DNA of 64,000 bases from Streptomyces sp. NBC_00414 (lineage in GTDB: Bacteria > Actinomycetota > Actinomycetes > Streptomycetales > Streptomycetaceae): NCBI RefSeq assembly GCF_036038375.1, contig NZ_CP107935.1, forward strand, positions 5,332,001-5,396,000, in the 5' to 3' direction. Shown one piece after another: positions 55,335 through 62,522 of the stretch. The first letter of the stretch is position 1; every line of letters begins with the position of its first letter. A program made the translations under genes and the position numbers. Below the pieces are notes generated by a model. That model saw only the letters and a program-made list of their open reading frames with translations, did not search any database and was not told the DNA's origin.

Positions 55335-56884
55335 GCCTTCTCCCCTTCTTTCTCCATCTCTTTTTTCTTCTGCTGCTCCTGCTCCTGCTGCTGCTCCTGG
55401 TTCGGGTCCGCGTCGTGCGGCAGCGGGATCTCCACCGTGAACACCGCCCCGCCGCCCTTTTCCCGATTCCCCTCCCGGTTCGCGTCCCGGTTCGCCGCCC
55501 GGACCGTACCGCCGTGCAGCCGGACGTTCTCCGCCGCTATCGAGAGGCCGAGGCCGCTGCCCTCCGAACGGGTCCGGGCCGTGTCCGACTTGTAGAAGCG
55601 GTCGAAGACGTGCGGCAGGACGTCCGCGGGGATGCCTGACCCGCTGTCCAGCACCTCGATGACCGCGACCCGATCGGCGCCGGGCGACTCCCGCGCGTAC
55701 AGGCGCAGTTGTACGGGGCGGGCGCCGTGCCGGAGTGCGTTGCCGACCAGGTTGGCGACGACCACGTCGAGGCGGCGTGGGTCGGCCCGGCCGCGCAGTT
55801 CGCCGGGTGCCGGGAGCCCGGCGCTGTCCACCGTGTCCAGCCAGGCGCGGGCGGCGAGGGTGTGGCGAAGGCACTCCGCGAGATCGAGGTCGTCGAGTTG
55901 CAGGCCTGCCGCGCCCGCGTCGAAGCGGGAGATCTCCATCAGGTCGTCCACCAGCCGGGTCAGTTTCACGGTCTCCGAGCTGATGAGCCGTACGGCCGTG
56001 GCGGTGTCGCCGTCGAGCCGGTCCGCGTCCTCGTCGAGGACGTCGGTGACGGCCGACATCGCGGCCAGCGGCGTACGCAGCTCGTGCGACACGTCCGCGA
56101 CGAACCGGCGGGCGCGGGCCTCCATGCGCCGCAGTTCGGCGACGGACTCCTCCAGCGCGGCGGCCGTCTCGTTGAAGGTGTGGGACAGGTCGGCGAGTTC
56201 GTCGGAGCCGTTCACCGCGAGCCGGGTGTCGAGGTGGCCCTCGGCGATGCTGCGGGTGGCGCGGCGCAGTTCGCGTACCGGACGCAGTACGCCCCGGGCG
56301 GCCAGCAGAGCGAGCAGGACGGCGAGGCCGAGGGCGGGCAGGACGGCCCGCCCGATGGCGGTGACCAGGGCGTCGACGTAACCCTGTTCGCCGGTCTGCG
56401 GCACGGTCAGGAAGACCGCGACCCCGGAAGCCGGGCGGTCGCCGGGTGAGCCGAAGGTGACGGGCATGCCGACGACGAGCGAGGAGCGGCCCTTCGTGGT
56501 CACCCGCTGGAAGACGGCGGCCCGGCGGGATCCCACGGCCGACCGCATGGCGGGCGACAGCTCGGTGAACCCGTCCTGCGGGGTGGAGGTGGCGCGCAGA
56601 TCGCGGTAGGTGGCCAGGACGCGCCAGTTCTGCGTGGGTTCGGCGCGGGACACCTGCGCGGCGACCCATTCCAGGTCGGGCTGGGTAGGGGGGTAACTGA
56701 TCTCGGCGGCGAAGGAGTTGACGTGATCCCGCAGCCGTTTGATGACGTTGTCCTGGCTCTGCTGGAGCACGCCGGTCCGGGCCTCCCGGAAGGTGAGGGC
56801 ACCGGTGGTCAGGGTGGCGAGGGCGGCGACGAGCACGAAGGCCACGAGCAGCCGCCCGCGCAGACCGCGCAACGGCGACTTCAC
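55331..56884 (-). CDS. Sensor histidine kinase
   Basis: A 517-residue membrane kinase. TM1 is residues ~11-31, an outside sensor domain of ~140 residues follows, TM2 ~178-198, then HAMP, HisKA (VADVSHELRTPLAAM, His267) and HATPase_c (LVGNALRHGARPV, DSGSGIPADVLPHVFDRFYK, GSGLGLSIA). The C-terminus is a Gln/Glu/Lys tail (NQEQQQEQEQQKKKEMEKE) from a repetitive stretch. GTG 56884 overlaps the stop of the regulator (GTGA). Operon order regulator-kinase-lipoprotein recalls envelope-stress systems. Confidence 0.88.
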   Translation of the reverse strand: MKSPLRGLRGRLLVAFVLVAALATLTTGALTFREARTGVLQQSQDNVIKRLRDHVNSFAAEISYPPTQPDLEWVAAQVSRAEPTQNWRVLATYRDLRATSTPQDGFTELSPAMRSAVGSRRAAVFQRVTTKGRSSLVVGMPVTFGSPGDRPASGVAVFLTVPQTGEQGYVDALVTAIGRAVLPALGLAVLLALLAARGVLRPVRELRRATRSIAEGHLDTRLAVNGSDELADLSHTFNETAAALEESVAELRRMEARARRFVADVSHELRTPLAAMSAVTDVLDEDADRLDGDTATAVRLISSETVKLTRLVDDLMEISRFDAGAAGLQLDDLDLAECLRHTLAARAWLDTVDSAGLPAPGELRGRADPRRLDVVVANLVGNALRHGARPVQLRLYARESPGADRVAVIEVLDSGSGIPADVLPHVFDRFYKSDTARTRSEGSGLGLSIAAENVRLHGGTVRAANRDANREGNREKGGGAVFTVEIPLPHDADPNQEQQQEQEQQKKKEMEKEGEKA

Positions 56885-57642
56885 CGCGACTGGGAGTGGG
56901 GCTGGGGCTGGGGCTGGGGCTGGGACTGAGCATGTGGCTGGTGTCCGGACTGGAACCGGTAGCCGAAGCCGCGCACGGTCTGTATGTAGACCGGGTGCCC
57001 GGCGGGGTCGCCCATCTTGGTGCGCAGCCGTTTGACGCACGCGTCCACCAGCCGTGAGTCGCCGTGATAGCTGTGCTCCCAGACCGCCTCCAGCAACTGC
57101 TGGCGGGAGAACACCTGGCCGGGCGAGGCCGAGAGCGTCAGCAGGAGTCGCAGCTCGGACGGGGCGAGGGGGACCGGGACGCCCTGCCGGGCGACGGTCA
57201 ACCCGGCCCGGTCGATGGCGAGTTCGCCGTTCTCGCCGTGGGTCTCGATCTTCGGTATGCCCCCGTCGGGGTTCGGCGCGCCGCCGACCCGGCGCAGGAC
57301 GGCGCGGATACGGGCTTCGAGCACGCGGGCCTGCACCGGCTTCACGACGTAGTCGTCCGCTCCGGCTTCGAGCCCGACCACGATGTCCGTGTCGTCGCCC
57401 CGGGCGGTCGCCATGATGATCGGCACCTGGTCCTCGGTACGGATCCGGCGGCAGACCTCAAGACCGCTGAGGCCGGGCAGCATCAGGTCGAGTACGACGA
57501 CGTCCGGCCGGAAGGTCCGCAGCCGGGCCAGTCCCTCCTCGCCGGTCCCGGCGACGGTGACGTCGTGCCCCTGGCGGCGCAGCGCGAGCCGGACACCCTC
57601 CTGCACGGCGCGGTCGTCTTCGATCAACAGGACGCGTGGCAT
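56881..57642 (-). CDS. OmpR/PhoB family response regulator
   Basis: A 253-residue regulator. Receiver: LLIEDD, phosphorylation Asp52 (VVVLDLMLPGLSG), Lys in DDYVVKPVQ. C-terminal winged helix: LAPSELRLLLTLSASPGQVFSRQQLLEAVW and DACVKRLRTKMGDPAGHPVYIQTVRGFGYRF. The end is a low-complexity His/Gln/Pro/Ser tail from repeated GGGGCT hexamers. The start at ATG 57642 matches the family (MPRVLLIEDD). It resembles AfsQ1/CseB-like regulators but I cannot assign it to either. Confidence 0.88.
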   Translation of the reverse strand: MPRVLLIEDDRAVQEGVRLALRRQGHDVTVAGTGEEGLARLRTFRPDVVVLDLMLPGLSGLEVCRRIRTEDQVPIIMATARGDDTDIVVGLEAGADDYVVKPVQARVLEARIRAVLRRVGGAPNPDGGIPKIETHGENGELAIDRAGLTVARQGVPVPLAPSELRLLLTLSASPGQVFSRQQLLEAVWEHSYHGDSRLVDACVKRLRTKMGDPAGHPVYIQTVRGFGYRFQSGHQPHAQSQPQPQPQPHSQSR

Positions 57643-57780
57643 GGGCTCAGTATCCGTACGGCCGACGGCGGTTGAGGCGGGGAACGGGGAGCGGGCGGGA
57701 ATTGTTACGGGACGATCACAAAGTCCGGTACGGACCGGGGGCGTTATGAGTTCGTTATGCCTTGAGCCAGAACCCATCAC

Positions 57781-58776
57781 ATGCCGTATTCACTCTTGAT
57801 GCTCATGACCATGATCAACCGCCGCGCGACCGACGCACTCCCGGTCGCCAGGTCCTCGACCGCCAAGCCCCCGGCCGCGCGATCCCGACGCCGTCGCAGA
57901 GGCTCCGCGCACGGGGGCGGCGGGCGCGGCGGCCGGCGGGGGAAGGGGCCCCTGCTGTGGGGCCTGGCCGCGCTGGCGGTGTTATCCGCGACGGCCTTGG
58001 CGGTGAACGGGACGACGCCGGCGGCCTCCGACTCGGAGGAGGCGCCCGAGGCGACGGGCCGGCAGTCGGACCAGCCCTCGCCATCACCTTCGCCCTCGGT
58101 GTCGGCGTCCGCCGAGGACGAGGGCGAGTCCGGTGCGGGTGACGCGGAGTCACCGGACTCGGCTTCCTCGCCCTCGTCCTCTTCTTCTTCCTCCTCCTCA
58201 CCCTCGATACCGTCGACGGGGCCCGGCACGTTCACCACGGCCGGTGGGGGGAGCGGGACCGTGGGGAAGGGTGCCCGCACGCTGCGCTACAAGGTCGTCG
58301 TAGAGGACGGCCTTGAGCAGTCGGCCACGGATGTCGCCCGACAGGTGGAGGGCGTGCTGGCCGACCGGCGCGGCTGGACGGCCGACGGCCGGTCGGGCTT
58401 CAAGCGCGTTTCCAGCGGTACCAGCGACTTCGTCGTACGGCTCGCGACGCCGGGAACGGTCGACGAGATCTGCGGCCGCTACGGCCTGAACACCCGTGGC
58501 GAGGTCAACTGCAGTGTGGGCAAGGACGTCGTGGTCAACCTCAAGCGGTGGCTGCTGGCGACGCCGGTCTACGCCGCCGACGTGGACGCGTACCGGGCCC
58601 TCATCATCAACCACGAGGTGGGCCACTTCCTCGGCCACGGCCATGTGACGTGCCCGGGAGCGGGCAAGCCGGCCCCGGCGATGATGCAGCAGATCAAGGG
58701 CATGCGCGGCTGCACACCGAACGTCTGGCCGTACGACACGAAGGGCCGGTTGGTGACGGGGCCTTCGGTGCCCTGA
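57781..58776 (+). CDS. DUF3152 zincin-like exported protein
   Basis: A 331-residue protein. A basic cytoplasmic segment (RSRRRRRGSAHGGGGRGG) precedes one membrane helix (about 58-76), then a Ser/Pro/Glu-rich spacer with nine consecutive Ser (132-140) and a C-terminal domain (165-331) with the motif H278-E-V-G-H282-FL-G-H286 and a Met-turn candidate MMQQ near 301. That is the HExxHxxGH signature of metzincin-like proteases, as in DUF3152. Two or more Cys may form disulphides. It is probably anchored outside the membrane. Start ATG 57781 or one of the next Mets. Confidence 0.8.
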   Translation: MPYSLLMLMTMINRRATDALPVARSSTAKPPAARSRRRRRGSAHGGGGRGGRRGKGPLLWGLAALAVLSATALAVNGTTPAASDSEEAPEATGRQSDQPSPSPSPSVSASAEDEGESGAGDAESPDSASSPSSSSSSSSSPSIPSTGPGTFTTAGGGSGTVGKGARTLRYKVVVEDGLEQSATDVARQVEGVLADRRGWTADGRSGFKRVSSGTSDFVVRLATPGTVDEICGRYGLNTRGEVNCSVGKDVVVNLKRWLLATPVYAADVDAYRALIINHEVGHFLGHGHVTCPGAGKPAPAMMQQIKGMRGCTPNVWPYDTKGRLVTGPSVP

Positions 58777-58813
58777 GCACGGGCCTGCCCGCGGGACTGG
58801 TCCCGAACGGCTC

Positions 58814-59011
58814 CTATGCGCTGCCGAGGGTGCCGAGGCGTATGCCGTGGAGGAGGTGGGCGAGGGGGACGGGGGTGGTGACGAGTTCTATGGAGGGGGT
58901 GTCGCTCTCGCGGAGGCGGATGGCGTGGGGTTCGGTGGCGAGTTCGACGCAGGCGTTGCCGTCGCCGCCACCGGAAAAGGATGACTTCTGCCAGTTGCCG
59001 AGGGTCGTCAT
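58814..59011 (-). CDS. DUF397 protein of a WhiJ-like module
   Basis: A 65-residue protein beginning MTTLGNWQKSSFSGGGDGNACVEL, the DUF397 signature (W-x-K-SS-x-S). DUF397 genes nearly always lie beside an XRE regulator with a DUF5753 domain, as whiJ and its homologues; the small protein is thought to inhibit or switch the regulator. ATG 59011 with GAGG upstream is chosen; GTG 59023 overlaps the regulator stop. Translationally linked to the upstream gene. Confidence 0.88.
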   Translation of the reverse strand: MTTLGNWQKSSFSGGGDGNACVELATEPHAIRLRESDTPSIELVTTPVPLAHLLHGIRLGTLGSA

Positions 59012-59019
59012 GGTGCGCC

Positions 59020-59871
59020 TCACAGCTCCTTCGCAAGCCTGTGGATGAAGTCACGCGACCGATCGGGTTCGAGTGACGATGCTTCCACCCTACGGAAAAG
59101 CGTCCGAAAGCTGGTGAGTTGGGCTTCGGAGTCGACGAACGCCGAGCCGTGAGGCGCGTCCCGCACGACCGTGTCCAGCTTGGGGACGGCCCCTCCCGAG
59201 AAGATCATCGCGCTTCCGGCATCGATGAAATCGTCGATGGCGAACGGGATGACCCGCACGGTCACGTGATCGTCCTCCGAGAGTTCCTGGATACGGGCGA
59301 GCTGGGCCTGCGAGATGGCGCGGTCGCCGACCTTGATGCGCAGTGCCGCCTCGTGCACCACTGCCGTGTACGGGATGGAGTGGGCGCCGTCGATGATGGT
59401 CCGCCGCGCCATGCGGTGCTCGACGCGCAAGTCGAGTTCACGCCGAGGGAGCTCGGGCACTCTGTGCGAGAAGACCCGTTGGGCGTATGCCTCTGTCTGA
59501 AGAAGACCGGGCACGTACAGGCAGTCCACGTCCCACCGGAAGGTGGCGTGGTGCTCCAGTTCCGACAGGTCCATGAACGACGTAGGCAACAGGCCTCGGT
59601 ACTCCTCCCACCAGCCATGCGTCCGATCGGTCGCCATCGCCACCAGGGACTCGACCAACTCCGCGTCCGCGCAAGAATAATGAGCGGCGAGCCTGCGTAG
59701 GCGCTCCTCGCTCACACCGCCGATCCCGGACTCCATCTGACTCATCTGTGCCGAGTCGGATCCGATCAGCGCGGCGGCTTCGCGCGCCTTGAGGCCTGCG
59801 GCTTCGCGTAGTTTCCGCAGTTCGGTCCCCAAGCGTTCCTGGCGTGCCGTGGGTTGCCGTCTACGCGGCAT
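59020..59871 (-). CDS. WhiJ-like XRE regulator with DUF5753 domain
   Basis: A 283-residue regulator. N-terminal XRE helix-turn-helix (LGTELRKLREAAGLKAREAAAL, GSDSAQMSQMESGIGGVSEE), then DUF5753 (WWEEYRGLLPTSFMDLSELE, YVPGLLQTEAYAQRVF, VRVIPFAIDD). Streptomyces has dozens of such genes influencing development and antibiotic timing. It forms a module with the DUF397 gene and the divergent ATPase gene. A TGCCTCA palindrome lies 12 bp before the start. Confidence 0.88.
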   Translation of the reverse strand: MPRRRQPTARQERLGTELRKLREAAGLKAREAAALIGSDSAQMSQMESGIGGVSEERLRRLAAHYSCADAELVESLVAMATDRTHGWWEEYRGLLPTSFMDLSELEHHATFRWDVDCLYVPGLLQTEAYAQRVFSHRVPELPRRELDLRVEHRMARRTIIDGAHSIPYTAVVHEAALRIKVGDRAISQAQLARIQELSEDDHVTVRVIPFAIDDFIDAGSAMIFSGGAVPKLDTVVRDAPHGSAFVDSEAQLTSFRTLFRRVEASSLEPDRSRDFIHRLAKEL

Positions 59872-59882
59872 GACGTCCTCCT

Positions 59883-59903
59883 TGCCTCAACTGTTGTGAG
59901 GCA
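59883..59903. promoter_or_regulatory. Operator-like palindrome at the WhiJ-like regulator
   Basis: TGCCTCA-ACTGTTG-TGAGGCA is a perfect 7-bp inverted repeat with a 7-bp spacer that itself contains CAAC-T-GTTG. It ends 12 bp from the regulator start codon and lies in the 220-bp region shared with the ATPase gene. Likely site of autoregulation. Confidence 0.6.
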
Positions 59904-60091
59904 GTGACTCGTTCGAGGGGCAGGTGGCGGTGGCGGCTTGCGCGGTACCAAATTTTACCCATACCGTCGGTGACGCGACGCACACTCTGCGAATTCGGGG
60001 CTCCGGAAGCGCACCACTCCGTCCTGCCATGACGGCTGCGGCATGCCACTACTCCCCACCTCAACTCCCCTTCATGGAAAGGAGTTCACGC

Positions 60092-60514
60092 ATGCCGCAA
60101 AACGCCGTCGAACCCTGGGAATACACGCTCCACATCCCCCAGGACCCCCGCGCGGTGACGGTCTGCCGCCGCACCCTCCGCCTCATCCTCACGATCCACG
60201 GCCTGATCCGCCTCACCGACGTCGCCGAACTCCTGGCGACGGAGCTGATCTCCAACGCGGTGTGCCACGCGAAGGGTCCCGCCGCCCTGCGCCTGCGCTG
60301 GCGGAACGGGGTCCTGCGGATCGGTGCGTGGGACGGCGACCCCGAACCCCCGCAACCAGCACCGGCGTTGACGAACGCGGCGGACATGGCGGAGTCGGAA
60401 TCGGGCCGGGGCCTGGTCCTCGTCCAGGCCTGCGCGGACGTCTGGGGCTGGCACCCACTGCCGGGAAACGGCAACGGGGGCAAGTACGTGTGGTGCGACC
60501 TGGGCGTCGCGTAG
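60092..60514 (+). CDS. ATP-binding protein, RsbW/anti-sigma-like
   Basis: A 140-residue HATPase_c protein. N-box LLATELISNAVCHAKG, G1 box GAWDGDPEPPQP and G2 region GRGLVLVQACADVWGW match the small stand-alone ATPases related to RsbW/SpoIIAB. AAAGGAG at 60078-60084 fixes ATG 60092. It is divergent from the XRE-DUF5753/DUF397 pair, completing the triad common in Streptomyces. No sigma factor is adjacent. Confidence 0.87.
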   Translation: MPQNAVEPWEYTLHIPQDPRAVTVCRRTLRLILTIHGLIRLTDVAELLATELISNAVCHAKGPAALRLRWRNGVLRIGAWDGDPEPPQPAPALTNAADMAESESGRGLVLVQACADVWGWHPLPGNGNGGKYVWCDLGVA

Positions 60515-60567
60515 TTCGTTGATCACGTGGGCATGCCTGGTCATTCCCCCGGCTCCGCGTACGCGAA

Positions 60568-60611
60568 CGGGGTGGCCGGACACCGTCGTCGTGCGGTGTC
60601 CGGCCACCCCG
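60568..60611. terminator. Bidirectional terminator between the ATPase gene and metG
   Basis: CGGGGTGGCCGGACACCG (60568-60585) and its exact complement (60594-60611) enclose an 8-base loop; convergent genes. Confidence 0.85.
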
Positions 60612-60632
60612 GCCGTCAGAAGGGGGAGTGCG

Positions 60633-62357
60633 TTACTCCGGCGCCCCGCCGAAGCGCTCCTTGTACGTTTCCAGGTCCTCGTCCGTGATCTTGGCGAAGA
60701 GGACCGGGGGGACCGTGAAGGGGGTGCCCGCGGGGAGGGAGTCCAGGGACTTCGCCCCCTCCTGCGTCACCCAGGTCGCCGTGTCGGCGGGGAGGGCGAA
60801 GGCTGCCCGCATGGCGGCGGACGACGCCGGGATGAACGGCTCCGAGACCACCGCGTACAGGTGGATCAGGTTCATCGCCGTGCGGAGCGTGAGGGCCGCG
60901 CCCTCCGGGTTCGTCTTGATCTCCAGCCAGGGGGCCTTCTCCTCCAGGTAGGAGTTGCCCGCCGACCACAGGGCGCGCAGCGCCGCCGCCGCCTTGCGGA
61001 ACTGGAGCGCCTCCATCTGGGTCTCGTAGTCGGAGAGGAGCGCGGCGATCTCCTCGCCCAGCTTCGCCTCCGGCTCGCCCGCCTCCGCGCCCGCCGGGAC
61101 CTCCTCGCCGAAGCGCTTCCTGGAGAAGGACAGGACGCGGTTGACGAAGTTGCCGAGCGTGTCGGCCAGGTCCTTGTTCACCGTCGCCGTGAAGTGCTCC
61201 CACGTGAACGACGAGTCGTCCGACTCGGGGGCGTTGGCGATCAGGAAGTAGCGCCAGTAGTCCGCGGGGAGGATGTCCAGGGCCTGGTCGGTGAAGACGC
61301 CCCTCTTCTGGGAGGTGGAGAACTTTCCTCCGTAGTACGTAAGCCAGTTGAACGCCTTCAGCTGGTCGACCTTCTTCCACGGCTCCCGTACGCCCATCTC
61401 CGTCGCGGGGAACATCACGCTGTGGAAGGGGACGTTGTCCTTCGCCATGAACTCGGTGTACCGCACGTCGGAGGCGCCGGCCGGCTCGTACCACCACGAC
61501 TTCCAGTCGCGGTTCTCCTCCGGGGCCGCGTCCGCCCACTCCTTCGTCGCCCCGATGTACTCGATCGGCGCGTCGAACCAGACGTAGAAGACCTTGCCGT
61601 CGGCGGCCAGCGTCGGCCAGGTGTCGGCCGGGACCGGCACGCCCCAGTCCAGGTCACGGGTGATCGCGCGGTCGTGCAGGCCCTCGGTCAGCCACTTGCG
61701 GGCGATGGAGGAGGCGAGCTGCGGCCACTCGTCCGCGACCTCGTCGATCCAGGCCTCCACCTCGCCCTGCAGCTTCGACTGGAGGAGGAAGAGGTGCGTC
61801 GTCTCGCGTACTTCGAGTTCCGTCGAACCCGAGATCGCCGAGCGCGGGTCGATCAGGTCGGTCGGGTCCAGGACGCGCGTGCAGTTCTCGCACTGGTCGC
61901 CGCGCGCCTTGTCGTAACCGCAGTGCGGGCACGTGCCCTCGACGTAACGGTCGGGCAGGAAGCGGCCGTCGGCCGGCGAGTACACCTGCCGGATCGCGCG
62001 CTCCTCGATGAAGCCGTTCTCGTTCAGCTTGCGGGCGAAGTGCTGCGTCAGCTCGGCGTTCTGCGGGCTGGAGCTGCGGCCGAAGTAGTCGAACCGCAGC
62101 TGGAAGCCGTCGTACACCGACTTCTGCGCGTCGTGCGCCTGGGCGCAGAACTCGGCGACGGGGAGGCCCTGCTCCTTCGCGGCCAGTTCGGCCGGGGTGC
62201 CGTGCTCGTCCGTCGCGCAGATGTAGAGGACGTCGTGGCCGCGCTGGCGGAGGTACCTGGCGTACACGTCCGCCGGGAGCATGGACCCCACCATGTTGCC
62301 CAGGTGCTTGATCCCGTTGATGTACGGAAGGGCGCTGGTGATGAGGTGTCGAGCCAT
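60633..62357 (-). CDS. metG: Methionyl-tRNA synthetase
   Basis: A 574-residue class I synthetase charging tRNA-Met and initiator tRNA. N-terminus ITSALPYINGIKHLGN holds the HIGH-like site; a zinc knuckle CPHCGYDKARGDQCENC is complete with four Cys; the signature loop reads KFSTSQ in place of KMSKS; the anticodon domain follows. It lacks the C-terminal dimerisation domain of the E. coli enzyme. ATG 62357 has GGGAGCA upstream and gives the usual MARHLITSALPY start. Confidence 0.95.
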   Translation of the reverse strand: MARHLITSALPYINGIKHLGNMVGSMLPADVYARYLRQRGHDVLYICATDEHGTPAELAAKEQGLPVAEFCAQAHDAQKSVYDGFQLRFDYFGRSSSPQNAELTQHFARKLNENGFIEERAIRQVYSPADGRFLPDRYVEGTCPHCGYDKARGDQCENCTRVLDPTDLIDPRSAISGSTELEVRETTHLFLLQSKLQGEVEAWIDEVADEWPQLASSIARKWLTEGLHDRAITRDLDWGVPVPADTWPTLAADGKVFYVWFDAPIEYIGATKEWADAAPEENRDWKSWWYEPAGASDVRYTEFMAKDNVPFHSVMFPATEMGVREPWKKVDQLKAFNWLTYYGGKFSTSQKRGVFTDQALDILPADYWRYFLIANAPESDDSSFTWEHFTATVNKDLADTLGNFVNRVLSFSRKRFGEEVPAGAEAGEPEAKLGEEIAALLSDYETQMEALQFRKAAAALRALWSAGNSYLEEKAPWLEIKTNPEGAALTLRTAMNLIHLYAVVSEPFIPASSAAMRAAFALPADTATWVTQEGAKSLDSLPAGTPFTVPPVLFAKITDEDLETYKERFGGAPE

Positions 62358-62522
62358 TGCGGGCTGCTCCCGAGTCGCTACGTGGGGTGACGTCCGGTCG
62401 AGTACTGCTTCGACTTTCGGCCGTCTTACGAACCTTGAAATCGTAGCCGACATGGGTGGGCCGCCCGCTCCTCCTTTTGAAGGGTGGGAAGCGGGCGGCC
62501 GGGGTGGGGCTGCGGCGCGGGA

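Noticed and set aside
55187..57040. Long open frames antisense to or upstream of the histidine kinase and lipoprotein
   Set aside because: Arg/Pro/Gly-rich shadow translations of GC-rich genes; real genes in the same place have clear domains and coupled starts.
57781..58776. DUF3152 zincin considered as the leader peptidase of the RiPP-like cluster
   Set aside because: It is 5 kb away, behind terminators and other operons, and faces the outside of the cell; the HExxH fusion inside the cluster is the better candidate.
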